Position numbers and translations under genes: made by a program
The notes under the pieces: model-generated
The model's input: only the letters and a program-made list of their open reading frames with translations
What the model was told of the DNA's origin: nothing
Databases searched by the model: none
Assembly (NCBI GenBank): GCA_029948255.1
Contig: JALIZF010001447.1
Span: 186,001-250,000, forward strand
Length of the DNA: 64,000 nt
Direction: 5' to 3'
Source of the DNA: Telmatactis stephensoni
Taxonomy: Eukaryota > Cnidaria > Anthozoa > Actiniaria > Isophelliidae
Part shown: positions 11,152-21,140 of the stretch, in pieces
Layout: each line of letters begins with the position of its first letter
Position numbering within the stretch: the first letter of the stretch is position 1

Positions 11152-14100
11152 CTGTATTTTCAGACCACAGGTCTTTTGAAATCACATTCACATTCATATA
11201 CCATGATAACAAACATTGAACTGAACCTGTTTTCTTGGTATCAAGAACTTCTCCAGTATGAGGACTGATAAACTGACTGAGGAATACCACATCCTGTTTA
11301 AACAAAAATCAATAAGTCAGGATAAGTCTTGGAAAGTATTAGGTTTACCATTTGACACATCATCATTTTCATCACCATCATCATCATCATCATCATCAAC
11401 AACAACAGCAACAACAACATCATCAACATGATTTTTTCCAAGCTAAAATCCACACTTGAAGAAGCATTGACATCTAATTAACACATTTCCGAGTGACAAC
11501 ATCATAAAATTCATTTAACAACATCATCATTTAAGCCCTGTCCATTTGGACAACAAGGAACTTCAGGTCACTAGTGTTGTCAACAGCACTCAGCAGCTTG
11601 TGCAGCAGAAAAAAGGAAAGCTGGTTTGGCAAGCTGTTAATGGGAATCATTATCAGCTTTTGAGATTTTGAGATTTTGCCAAAGAGTAGCTACAGACTAC
11701 AGAATGTGGTTGTCACAATACATGTAGCATAGAGTAGAGTTTGAATTTATGCGACTGTGAAATGCCATGGTCACAGTGTGACACAGCTATCATGGCAGAA
11801 ATTTAGAATGTTTTTATCATAGACATCACATCACTGACATGGTCACGGTACAGCATATATGTAATCATACTTTACTGAAATTGTTGTTGTTCATTAATTT
11901 TTACTCTACCTTGCTGTCCATCTCATAATTCTTTTCTATTCGTACTCTGCATATTGGACAAGGATTCTGGGTGAGAAGCTTTTTGGATACCTGAAAAACA
12001 ACAGGTAAACATACTCTTCTATTAGTATAATGCACTTTACAAAACTCAAAAAGGATCTGCAATGGAAATTAGCCCCATTGCCAAATTGATGAAACCCATA
12101 TGAAAAATATGTACAATACTGGACCCAAGAAAGTGCAGCATGTACAGTGGGTTCATTAAGGACTGGGCAAATTGACTGGCTGTGACAACTTTGCTGAGTT
12201 TTGCCCCGTTGTCTTGAGAAACTCAGACAAACAAACTTCTCATAACATCTGAAGTCTTGTCCAGGTGTCACAGCCAGAATGATGTCCTCCAGTTTAAAAT
12301 CTTAATGAACCCGCCTGCATGTGTAAAGTCAAAGAGTACTTACAGTTGTACATCGTAGTCTTGTCCTCTAAAAAGACAACAAAAGATAAATAAAAAGAAA
12401 ACATTGAAAGATTAACAACTTGATGAAATTTTTAAAATTAGTACTAGTACCTAGCTAGAAAAAACTAGTAGATGGATTTGTGGTGTTTTGAAAGGTGGAG
12501 AATAGATCGATTTCACGTGACGTCACGAGAGGACTAAAATCTAAACTAAAATTCGGAGAAAGCTGATTGCCTGATATTTTGTATGTATCATGAAAAGAAG
12601 TCGTCTCTGGAAATTTGGTCTGATTCTGTTCATCGCTTGGCAAATTATCGGCACCAAAATTGTGTCACGCCATGCAGTCACGCATTTTCAAATGACGTAA
12701 GAACACATCAATTTGCGACAAATTTCACCTCATTTGCTTTGGCAATGAACTTAATTGTCATTTTCTATATATATAATCAATAAAATGAACAAATAAGTGT
12801 ATTTTTAATATCATTTCGATGCTTGGTATTTATGGTCGCCATATTGGTGTACCAGAAGCTGTACACCAATATGGCAGCCCCATACATTCTTACCAACAAC
12901 AAGCCCGCATTCAAACATTCGTATCTTCGTGGAGAAAAGCTCTTTTGACTCAATATTTTCTAGAGTTGCAAAGATTTAGTTGTTCTTTGAGGTACAAGTA
13001 TTTTTATTTTATTTGATGCTCTGAAACCGACTGTATTTTTCTCGATGACGTCAGTGAAATCGATCTATTAAGATAAATTTGTTATTGTTACAGCAACATT
13101 TATCTCCAAACTCCATCTTTCAAATACCGCATCCATTCCTTCTAGTCATTAATAACATTTTTTCCTATTAAGTAATTTATTTGATGTGAAGCAACTTTTT
13201 ATCTTCTGAGACCCTTACACTGTTCATTTATACTTAAAATATAAAACTATTTTATGTAGTACCTAACACTCAATTCACTAGTATTTATTTTTGTACAACT
13301 AGGAGTAAAACCTACTGTCGATGCATAGATTAACAATCATGTACCTTTGGTGGTATTTGTCCTTTGTGATTTCGTCTATAACCTAACCAGACTGGCTTGT
13401 TATCTAAAGAAATCAAATTTTGAAAACATATTTGGAGAATGTCAAAAAAGATGAAATTGCAGTTTGTAAAATAATGTGATTCAAGTTAAAGGTGGTTAAT
13501 GTGTTTGAGCTTCATGTTGTAAAACATTTTTCATTGCAATTAACTTTCTTTTAGATCTGATTTAATGAGTTGTTAACCAGCAGTACCATCACCATGGTTA
13601 CTGAAAACAACTGTTTCACACTGATAAGTAACATCTGTTCTACTTTCAAAATATAGAAAGAAATACAGGTTGACTTACCTGGCCACTGTGAAATGATATC
13701 ATCTAATGTCAATCTAAATAAATGGGCCACAAGAAATGGAAGTCAAATACAGAGAATGAAAGGAAAAGAAAGAAAATGAAACAAAGAAAGAATTAGAAAA
13801 AGAAAAGGGAAGAAGTTTAAAATTGACTTACTTTTTCAGTGTATCTTTTGTATTTTCATCTTTTAATTGATTTTCTGTTTCGTTCAACTGAGATAATGGT
13901 GAACCTACAAGGGATTTGATTCAGCATGCTAGCATTTGACTTTACATGAAACTGGTTATATATGCCTAAATAGCACCAAATAACACTTACATAACTTCAT
14001 TATAGCAACCAAAGTAAAACACTAGGTAGATTAATTTACCAACAGCAATGCAATGTGAGAACAAGACATGAGATGATGAAGATAGTAAGAGTACATTTCG

Positions 14101-16681
14101 TATGACTGTGAAAATGGTACTGCACGGTCATATAGCACCATTATGGCAGGAATTTCAAATGTTTTTATAGACAAAACGGCACTGACAGGGTCACGTACAG
14201 CACAGCACGATCTGTTTTACACTGACTCATACAAAATCTGCTCTATCACATTTTTCATTGTATTCAACAGTTCATAGCAACCAACATGGGTGTATAACAC
14301 AATTTCACTTGTTTTTGCAACCTCTTTAACACTGTCAACATCAATGGCCATTTTGAACATAATTTCTCAGCATGCACTGAGTTCTCTTTTTATATGTCAT
14401 GTTGCATTTGCTAAATCTACCCACTATTACATCAATTATATGAGATGGCAAAATCATTTTCTTTGCCCAGCTAGTTCACAAGAAAAAGCATAGCATGAAA
14501 CTCATTCCTGCTGTTTGTACCAACCCTAAAATATTAATTAGCTGGGCTTGAGCATTTAAACAAGTTATTATATGATTCAGTTGGTTTTCTTTGTTATTTG
14601 TAGGGCTTTATATATATCTCGTATTTCCCTAGTCATTATTATGAATTCAAGGGCATTATACAGATATTGCCCTCATATGAGGGCAATATCTGTATATTGC
14701 CCTTGTCTAATACTTCCCTAGGTCATCTTAATTTGGATGTTAGACTTAGAAATTTTCTACAGAGCCCCAAAATCATGTACTAAGTAGCAAATTTTGGTGA
14801 AAAAAAATATATTGAGCAATAACTGTGGGATTGGAACCCAAGACCTTCTGTATATCTAGACCCACCTTTAACCTCTATACTATTGAGCTAACTGATTGAA
14901 AGTTAGCAACAAAAAATCGTTTTGCCTACAGGTTATAATAATTAAAGTTTGTTAACTTCACCGTGAATAGAATTGAAAAGCAATTGTTTAAGATTTCTTT
15001 CTGGAAATCCAAGCAGTAACAATGATCAGATCGTTAATGTCGTTTGGGATTGATTTTGTGTGAAAACCTCCTCAATCACATAATAAGCCAGTTAATTACC
15101 TCGAACCTCGGCTTTTATCCATATACATGTATATAATGGCTAAAAGCCTCGGTTCTCGGTAATTGACTCTTACTTATCAACTAAAAGAATTGATAAATAA
15201 GGGATTAAATATTGGAAGATTTCAAAGAGGAAGATAGAATGAAGGAGAAAAGCCCAGTGGGGATATTGGGGGGGGGGGGGGGGGGGGGATAAAGGGCATG
15301 GGGGTCCCCAGGGAGGGTATCTTTTTATGCTGAAGGTATAATTGAATAAACAGTTGAATAAAGCAATTGAATAAACACATATCTATCTATCTATCTAATT
15401 GCCTGTTTGCAATGGACCTCATATCCACTCTCATGGACATTTTTTCTCAGCTGAATGACAAATTTTCAGTAGAATACTGTATGGTTGAGAGCACATGAAG
15501 GGCAATGTTTGCCCATCATAAATTTGAAGCTATATAATGACAGGGCTGTCAACTCTCCCGGATAAGCCGGGAGTCTCAAGATTTTTGACCATATCTCCCG
15601 GTCTCAAGATTAGAGGCTCAAATCTCCCGGACAATCGCTCGAATCGCTCGAATCCAAAAATCGCGGCCATTTTAACTGAATTATCGTCTTCTTTCTTGAA
15701 ATATCTCCTCCCCCCCCTCCCCGCTGAGGTATGAAAATCGACCTCGAAGATAGCGCAGTGTAGCCGCGAGTACGTTTTGTCTCACTTTGAGTCTCCTGCC
15801 TTCCCTTCCTCCCTCCCCCCCCCCCCCCACTGAGCTTGAAAATCGACCCAATAGGCCATATGCACTAACAGGTCACGCGACCCTATCTCCCCTAAATCAA
15901 GCAGCACATCAAAATGAACTCCAAAACGTGAAAGAGCACCTCGATATTAGTAAAAGTGCAAAGTTTCAGTTTATAAGGTGAATAAGAGAAAAAATGACAG
16001 TAAATTTAAGATTGGATATTTTCTTAAGATTCGTTCGGAAAAGCGCGTTGGATGGCAAGCTCGTGCCATCCAACGCGCTTTTCCGAACGAATCTTAAGAA
16101 AATATTCAATCTTAAATTTACTGTCATTTCTCCTGTATTACATCTTAGGAGCTGAAACGTTGCACTTTTACTAATATCGAGGTGCTCTTTCTATTTCAGG
16201 CGTTCATTTTGACGGTGCTGCTTGATTTAGGGGAGATAGGGTCACGTGACCTGTTAGTGCATATGGCCTATTCTAAGGAAAAATGTTGATCTCCAGGTAC
16301 GAAAGCCTTGGGGGTTGACAGCCCTGTAATGAGATTCGGCTGATTGAAAACAAGCAGTATATAAAGGGGTTCAGATTTGTATTATGTGTATGACTTGCTT
16401 GAGAAGAAAGTCAAACTTATTTCTAATGATGACATCTAACCTGTAGAGGATGCAAAAAACTTGACAAGAGGAAAACTTGCACGAGCACTAGGAGTTGCGC
16501 TACGAAAGTGTCCCACCAACGTATCTCTGCTTCTTAGGAAATTGTATAAAAGTGAATTACTCCGTGATGAAAAATAAGAATAACTAACACGCTGTATTGA
16601 GAAGGCTGTCGTATAGGCTGCTGATCTGTGTAGAAGAGAGCTCACAACACAAAATGTACTTTTTAACGTTTTTGCCGCCAT
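9925..16681 (-). CDS. MRPS18B: Small ribosomal subunit protein bS18m/mS40 family, mitochondrial (MRPS18B orthologue), 9 exons
   Basis: Mitochondrial small-ribosomal-subunit protein of the S18 family. Exons, transcript order: 16681-16441, 13904-13832, 13713-13679, 13403-13345, 12367-12344 (a 24-nt microexon), 11990-11910, 11293-11227, 10853-10794, 10022-9925. All have GT-AG borders and compatible phases, summing to 738 nt (245 aa; human about 258). Residues 1-80 start MAAKTLKSTF and are Ser/Arg-rich without acidic residues early, like a mitochondrial presequence. Family landmarks follow: KPVWLGYRRNHKG, then NPCPICR (a zinc-binding CxxC), then LSQFISPHTGEVLDTKKTG and GVCRQQQKKLIQAID. The second zinc-site cysteine region is kept, and the tail is Pro-rich. 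The CPIC plus YRRNHKG signature fits MRPS18B rather than the A or C paralogues. The start was chosen for the presequence and the Kozak-like AATATGGCGG. Large introns carry mobile elements. It is divergent from PPP1R10. Confidence 0.93.
10111..10235. repeat. Compound trinucleotide microsatellite
   Basis: Imperfect CAA/CTA/CTG-type trinucleotide runs in the last intron of MRPS18B. The poly-Asn, poly-Tyr and poly-Ser ORFs here are artefacts. Confidence 0.8.
11081..11151. repeat. (TGAT)n microsatellite
   Basis: About 18 tandem TGAT units in an MRPS18B intron, directly preceded by AATAAACAT, which suggests a retroposon tail. A similar GATT tail occurs at 4505. Confidence 0.85.
11358..11428. repeat. 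(ATC)n/(AAC)n microsatellite
   Basis: Imperfect CAT and CAA repeats in an intron of MRPS18B. Confidence 0.7.
11726..11866. mobile_element. MITE family B, degenerate copy
   Basis: Diverged copy of the family with terminal TAGAGTAGATTTCGTATGA-type repeats and internal GGCAGAAATTT...TTTTTAT...AGACAT. The left end is recognisable and the right end decayed. It lies in MRPS18B intron 6. Confidence 0.5.
12503..13067. mobile_element. TIR element with CRE/E-box ends, in an MRPS18B intron
   Basis: The left end TAGATCGATTTCACGTGACG is inverted at the right as GACGTCAGTGAAATCGATCTA. Both TIRs contain GACGTCA and the left also CACGTG. Near the middle, 12838-12875 is a perfect hairpin: arms GCCATATTGGTGTAC and its complement around an 8-nt loop. 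About 565 bp, no transposase, so a MITE-like element. Confidence 0.65.
14083..14245. mobile_element. MITE family B copy
   Basis: Starts TAGTAAGAGTACATTTCGTA and ends with the inverted match TACAAAATCTGCTCTA. It has the family core GGCAGGAATTTCAAATG...TATAGAC. It lies in intron 1 of MRPS18B. Confidence 0.65.
14651..14702. repeat. Loopless 26-bp-arm palindrome
   Basis: GGGCATTATACAGATATTGC, continued to the centre at CTCATATGAG, is followed at once by its reverse complement with one mismatch. It could extrude as a cruciform or be a tiny foldback remnant. Confidence 0.7.
14824..14893 (-). repeat. tRNA-like SINE fragment
   Basis: On the minus strand it reads TTAGCTCAATAGTATAGAGG (A-box-like), then about 35 nt later GGTTCCAATCCCA (B-box-like). 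The acceptor stem does not pair, so it is a SINE head or tRNA pseudogene. Confidence 0.45.
15091..15167. repeat. Imperfect hairpin
   Basis: GTTAATTACCTCGAACCTCG is answered by CGGTTCTCGGTAATTGAC around a short AT-rich centre that includes ATACATGTAT. It is probably a small MITE remnant in MRPS18B intron 1. Confidence 0.5.
15268..15288. repeat. Poly-G tract
   Basis: About 21 consecutive G residues in MRPS18B intron 1. Its exact length may be uncertain because sequencing of such runs is unreliable. Confidence 0.8.
15540..16327. mobile_element. TIR element (ACAGGGCTGTCAAC ends), 4-bp target duplication
   Basis: Begins ACAGGGCTGTCAACTCTCCC and ends GTTGACAGCCCTGT. AATG flanks both ends (15536-15539 and 16328-16331). 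The left part carries repeated CTCCCGG blocks (TCTCCCGG, GCCGGGAG). A second copy is at 55575-56372. This copy is itself split by the palindromic insert at 15850-16272. It lies in MRPS18B intron 1, ending about 110 bp inside from exon 1. Confidence 0.75.
15850..16272. mobile_element. 423-bp palindromic element nested in the previous one
   Basis: The ends are inverted: AATAGGCCATATGCACTAAC at the left and its complement at the right. The core is a perfect hairpin with 42-bp arms (16016-16057 and 16064-16105) and a 6-nt loop; with one mismatch the arms extend to about 15995 and 16126. The outer halves pair less well: GTCACGCGAC at the left against GTCACGTGAC at the right. Confidence 0.8.
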
Positions 16682-16850
16682 ATTGAAATTTACCCAAGAT
16701 GCTTTTGGAGACTCTGGAATCCCATGATGCATTAGACGATCACCAGACAATTTGATTGATTGACAGGTGTAGGATCTCAGCCAATCAGAAACCGTAGTTT
16801 CGTAAACCATGAGGCGTCGCTACTGAGGCGGTTCTCAGATTCTCTGAATG
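16682..16850. promoter_or_regulatory. Presumed bidirectional promoter of MRPS18B and PPP1R10
   Basis: Lies between the MRPS18B start codon (minus) and a good plus-strand donor (AATG|gtaagcc at 16851) that could end a PPP1R10 5' untranslated exon. It includes a canonical CCAAT box and is free of recognised repeats. No TATA box is evident, in keeping with housekeeping genes. Transcription starts are not visible, so limits are approximate. Confidence 0.55.
16781..16788 (+). promoter_or_regulatory. CCAAT box (CCAATCAG)
   Basis: Perfect NF-Y-type CCAATCAG, 100 bp upstream of the MRPS18B ATG on the opposite strand and within the divergent promoter. NF-Y sites are frequent in bidirectional promoters. 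Confidence 0.5.
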
Positions 16851-19571
16851 GTAAGCCATGTTGGATTTTAAAAGCAGTAATTTGTGAACTTCATGTTGTA
16901 GTTATTACCACTTCTCTCACTCACTGAGTCTGGATTTCGATACGGTAATCATCCTCAACTAACCAGGTCTTTTGTGTGCAGTTTTCAGGGCTGAACAAGA
17001 CGAACTTATGGAGAACGAAGGCTGAAACACTTCGTGGCGCTAAGGCGGCACGGCCATGCCATGTACTGTAGTGGACTTTTGAACAATTCTCTCATAGCTT
17101 TCCCAAAAAATTGCTCGAAAGTCTAGTTAAAAAGTATTATACACATGCTCTGGAAGTGTATATATTGACGAACTTCTAAAAGGAAAACTGTTGAAAGCGA
17201 AAAAGGCTTCTAGAGTAAGTTGACTCGAATTTGTAAGCAACGGAGTTTCTCTTCGCTCAAATAAACGAGCGAAACAAAAGTGCTGACCCGTGTGTGCTTT
17301 TGGGGGATTATCAGTCTCATACAAATCCAAATACTCAATAGTCGAATCAAAAGAGGTGAAATAAGCAGTCTGAAATAAAGACTGTAGAAATAACAGATAA
17401 CGAGGCAAAACACACTTGGCAAAGAAAGCAAACATGGCGTAGGTTGGTGGAAGGAACGAGGAAGGAAGGGGGAGTCGGCGAAGGTGTTATATTGCACAAA
17501 ATAGAGTTCAAATCCTTTATTCTTTCAGTAAAGAAACTTCTTTCTTCCAAAAGTTTTTTTTTAATTCATGGAAGGTCGATCTCCACTCCGTTCTTAGGTT
17601 TGAAGAAGGCATGCCTTGCTGGCTTGGCGGGGTTCAGAATGAGGTTGTAACAAATCAATTGAAAAGATATAGATTACATCAGTTTTTAGTGATATAGTAA
17701 TTTCTGCTTCTTTTGTATATCATCGAGGGATTAAGTCGAAATATTTCGATGATCTTGCTTGGGTGGAAAAAGGGTTTTGGCGGGTTCTTGTGAACTGATA
17801 AATTATTCATGAATGTGGATATCAGAATTTTTTATTGCGTCAATTTTTTTAAATTTTTGTTTTATTTTTTTAAATGCGTTTTTCATTTCTGTTTTTCTTT
17901 AAGTCAAACATTTTCTTTTTTTCTTGGAACTATTAAATGGTAAAATTTCGTTAGAATCTTTTAAGAAAAAAAAAAATCTTAAGAAATATATTATAAAAAA
18001 TGTAGTAAAATTCAAGAAATTAGTTTTATGTGCAGTTTTTAAATGCTTGATCTTTGCCCAAGCTGTGTATTGCCTCGTGATCTGAACACCACCCCTGGTG
18101 CCACACCCTCAAAAAATTTCAATTTATATAAATTCATTCTACCTTTTCAAAAATGAAATAAGTGTACCTGCTTTCCTGTGATGAGAACTTTTAACTTTGA
18201 CTTGATAACCCATATTCTCAAACTTTAGAGTGGGGAGAGTGTATCTTAGTAACCGACACAACTGACTTGAACATCAAAATAGTTTTGTTTTGGAATTAAA
18301 TGGTCTTGAAGCAGTGTTCTAATATTATGAGTTTCCTATTTTGTCATTTTGTAGTTTGGAATGAAAGATTTCATTTTCTTATAATTTTTGATTTTCCCCC
18401 ACTGAACTGGTCATGGCTTTCTGCTAATCAAGTTTCTGTTCTTCAATGTTAAGCTGATATATTTTTGATAAAGGAACTTGGGTTTTGTTGATAGGTGAAC
18501 TTTGTTTGTGTGCTGGTACCAATTTCATAAAGTGTGTGCGCTGTTGTACAAGTCAGATTTCAGGAACATGACTAGAGTCATCTTGAGTTGCCTGAGCGAC
18601 TTGGAGTATTAGTAAGTTGCACCAGGTGTAACTGCAACTTACTAACACTGTACTTGCTCACTCGTAAATAAGAGTACATCAGTATAAGCAACTGTAAAGG
18701 GATTGTCTGATGTCAATTTGATGGTGATTCTTGTTTACCTTGTGATTTATAACTGTGTACATCTGATTGTGGTAGCTATGGAGAATATTTAGATACGCTT
18801 GGGAAATGTGAATGTAATTTATTGCAATGATGGGAAAAAGTATGCAATTTAGTTAAGCAAAGTGATCTCAAATGTGAGCATGATAGAGCATGATAAACAT
18901 TTATTCCTTGTCACTCGTATGATGTTATAACTTAATTCCTTATGGTAGTATATAGAGCAAGTAAGCTTTTAAACTTACTAGTGTTGTGCATTTAATGCCT
19001 GCATGATGCCACCCCATAAATTATGACTGTGTAGATTTACCCCCATAGATCAACCAGCAAAGTATGATATAACTATGGTTTCCCTAGAGAAAGTTTGTTT
19101 GAATGCAAGAAAATATAATCTTTATTTAAAGAATAATAGATGTTATGTAATGAACAGAATGAATGAAAGTAACTAGAAAAAAATGCCTACAAGGTTTCTT
19201 GTTTATAGTCCATTTTTGAATTTTTCTGTTCACTTAAAATACCATATTTTGTAACTGTGTAACTTTTTTTATTCTTTTCAAACCTTTTATTATTGATAGT
19301 ATTTTGTAGTTGAATGTTTACCATATTAACAATTTCTTATTCATGTTTCAATGAAAGTGACCCAAGTGTTGCCTATTGAACACTGTAATTGAAATGCTCA
19401 AGACTATACAAACAATAGGTTATGTGTTACTGTAATATCTAATGTTGGTAAAAGTTTCACTGTATGTGAATTGATTTACAGTGAACACCCATAACAATGC
19501 ATACACAAGTACATAGAAATTATGAGTAAAATACTTTGAATGTGTCGTGACCTTTTTCTTTTTCTTTTCAG
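16851..19571 (+). other. Presumed 5' intron of PPP1R10
   Basis: If transcription starts in the divergent promoter, this is the first intron, removed before the exon holding the ATG (acceptor tttcttttcag at 19571). Visible content is a hairpin at about 18605-18648 (GTATTAGTAAGTTGCA and its complement) and AT-rich DNA. The short ORFs at 17127-17650 on both strands lack support. Confidence 0.4.
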
Positions 19572-19592
19572 ATTTGAAGGAGCATTTTAGAA

Positions 19593-21103
19593 ATGGTAAA
19601 TACTGAATTGTTTTTTCTTACACTTGAACTTAAACCATCTTCCCTTTTAGAATTCAGACGAGATAAGATAAAAGAATTCCCAATACACCGATCCTGGCTT
19701 TGCTTGAATGGCCACTAAACAATGGATGGTTTTCCCAATGGAATAGTAAATGTCCGAGCAACAAAACTCGAATTCGAAGATGTTTTAGATATTATCACAC
19801 GATTTCTTGATGTTCCTTTAGAATGCACTCAGTCTCAGAAAGACCTTTACAAATTTCAGCAATCGGGTGCCTGTATCAGGTTGTACATCAAAAAACACGT
19901 TAGCTTGTCCGACGTAGCAACAGTAACTACGGAGGCAGAACAATGGATGCGGGATCGGTGAATTATGCTGTCGATTGAATGGTTGCTGACAGTCAAAAGT
20001 ATGAGAATGCATTGTCACAGCTGGTTATGGTTTGGGCGTTCCACTGTGAATTGGGAAAACATTGCTTTGAAATCATGGTATTAACCATGTTGTTTTACCT
20101 TAGGCTACATCAGGTGGTGAACCCAAGACACTTCTTAATGCCCTTAAACCAATGCTTGGACCATCTGGAGACATTAAATCACCACAAGAAGTTGTAAGAG
20201 TAGTCAGGTAACAATGTAGACCTTTTAAATTTAACTTTACTTTTCTGAATTTTATAGTACTTTGACAGTTTTTCAATAAGAAGTAGTTACATTGAATGGA
20301 TTTGCTGATTGCAGTTGCCAAAAGAAATGAAGGCACTGTAATTCAAGAAAAATTGAAAAGAAAATTTGATGCAGTGTAATGAGCCAAGAATTACTCTCTC
20401 AGACTCTTTGATGGAACTGAACTTTATTTTTCATTTTCGTAACAATTATATTCAATCATTGTGTAATAGTACAGGAAGTTCGCCACATATAGTTTTTTAA
20501 TTATTACGGGATACATACATGTTGGTTCTTTATCTAATTATCTAATTTGTACTTAATCCCCCCTCACTACACAGGAATATAATCAATGTCTGATTTTAGA
20601 AATGTACTAATTAAAACTGAATGTTGTTGTTTCAGTTTGATGCGTGATGCTGAAAATCTAATGACTCGCTGTGTATACCTAAACATTCTCAAGTCAACTA
20701 TCTCTGTGTCACAGGAAAACCAAAACTCCTCACAGACACTTGAAAAGTAAGAACAGCAGTAGCAATTAAGTGATCTAACATCTGCGCATGTCTCCAACTT
20801 CTATTGTCTTGGACAAATGGATAATTTTGAAAGGATAATTTCTAGCTGTTCGTACTTCTGCACTCGACTGTAATGCTCCGAAAAACTTTGGGGAGACTAT
20901 ATAGGACTCTCTTTATGAGAGAGGTGGCCCTAAGCCAGGTTAAAACTGCAATTGGGGCCACTTCCGTCCAGTGGTTCGCGCATACTCGTCATGTTATCAC
21001 TTGCTGTTAAGAACAGCAGCAATTTTGTTTAATAAGATTTTAGGTTATAGTGAACAATCTGTACCATATATAGTAAGTGGTCGGTAACTTTAATTGGTTC
21101 ATA

Positions 21104-21140
<37 letters not shown>

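Noticed and set aside
16436..16810. Longer MRPS18B start at 16808-16810
   Set aside because: The extra 43 residues do not resemble a presequence and would run through the CCAAT box and promoter; the ATG at 16679-16681 gives a typical mitochondrial presequence.
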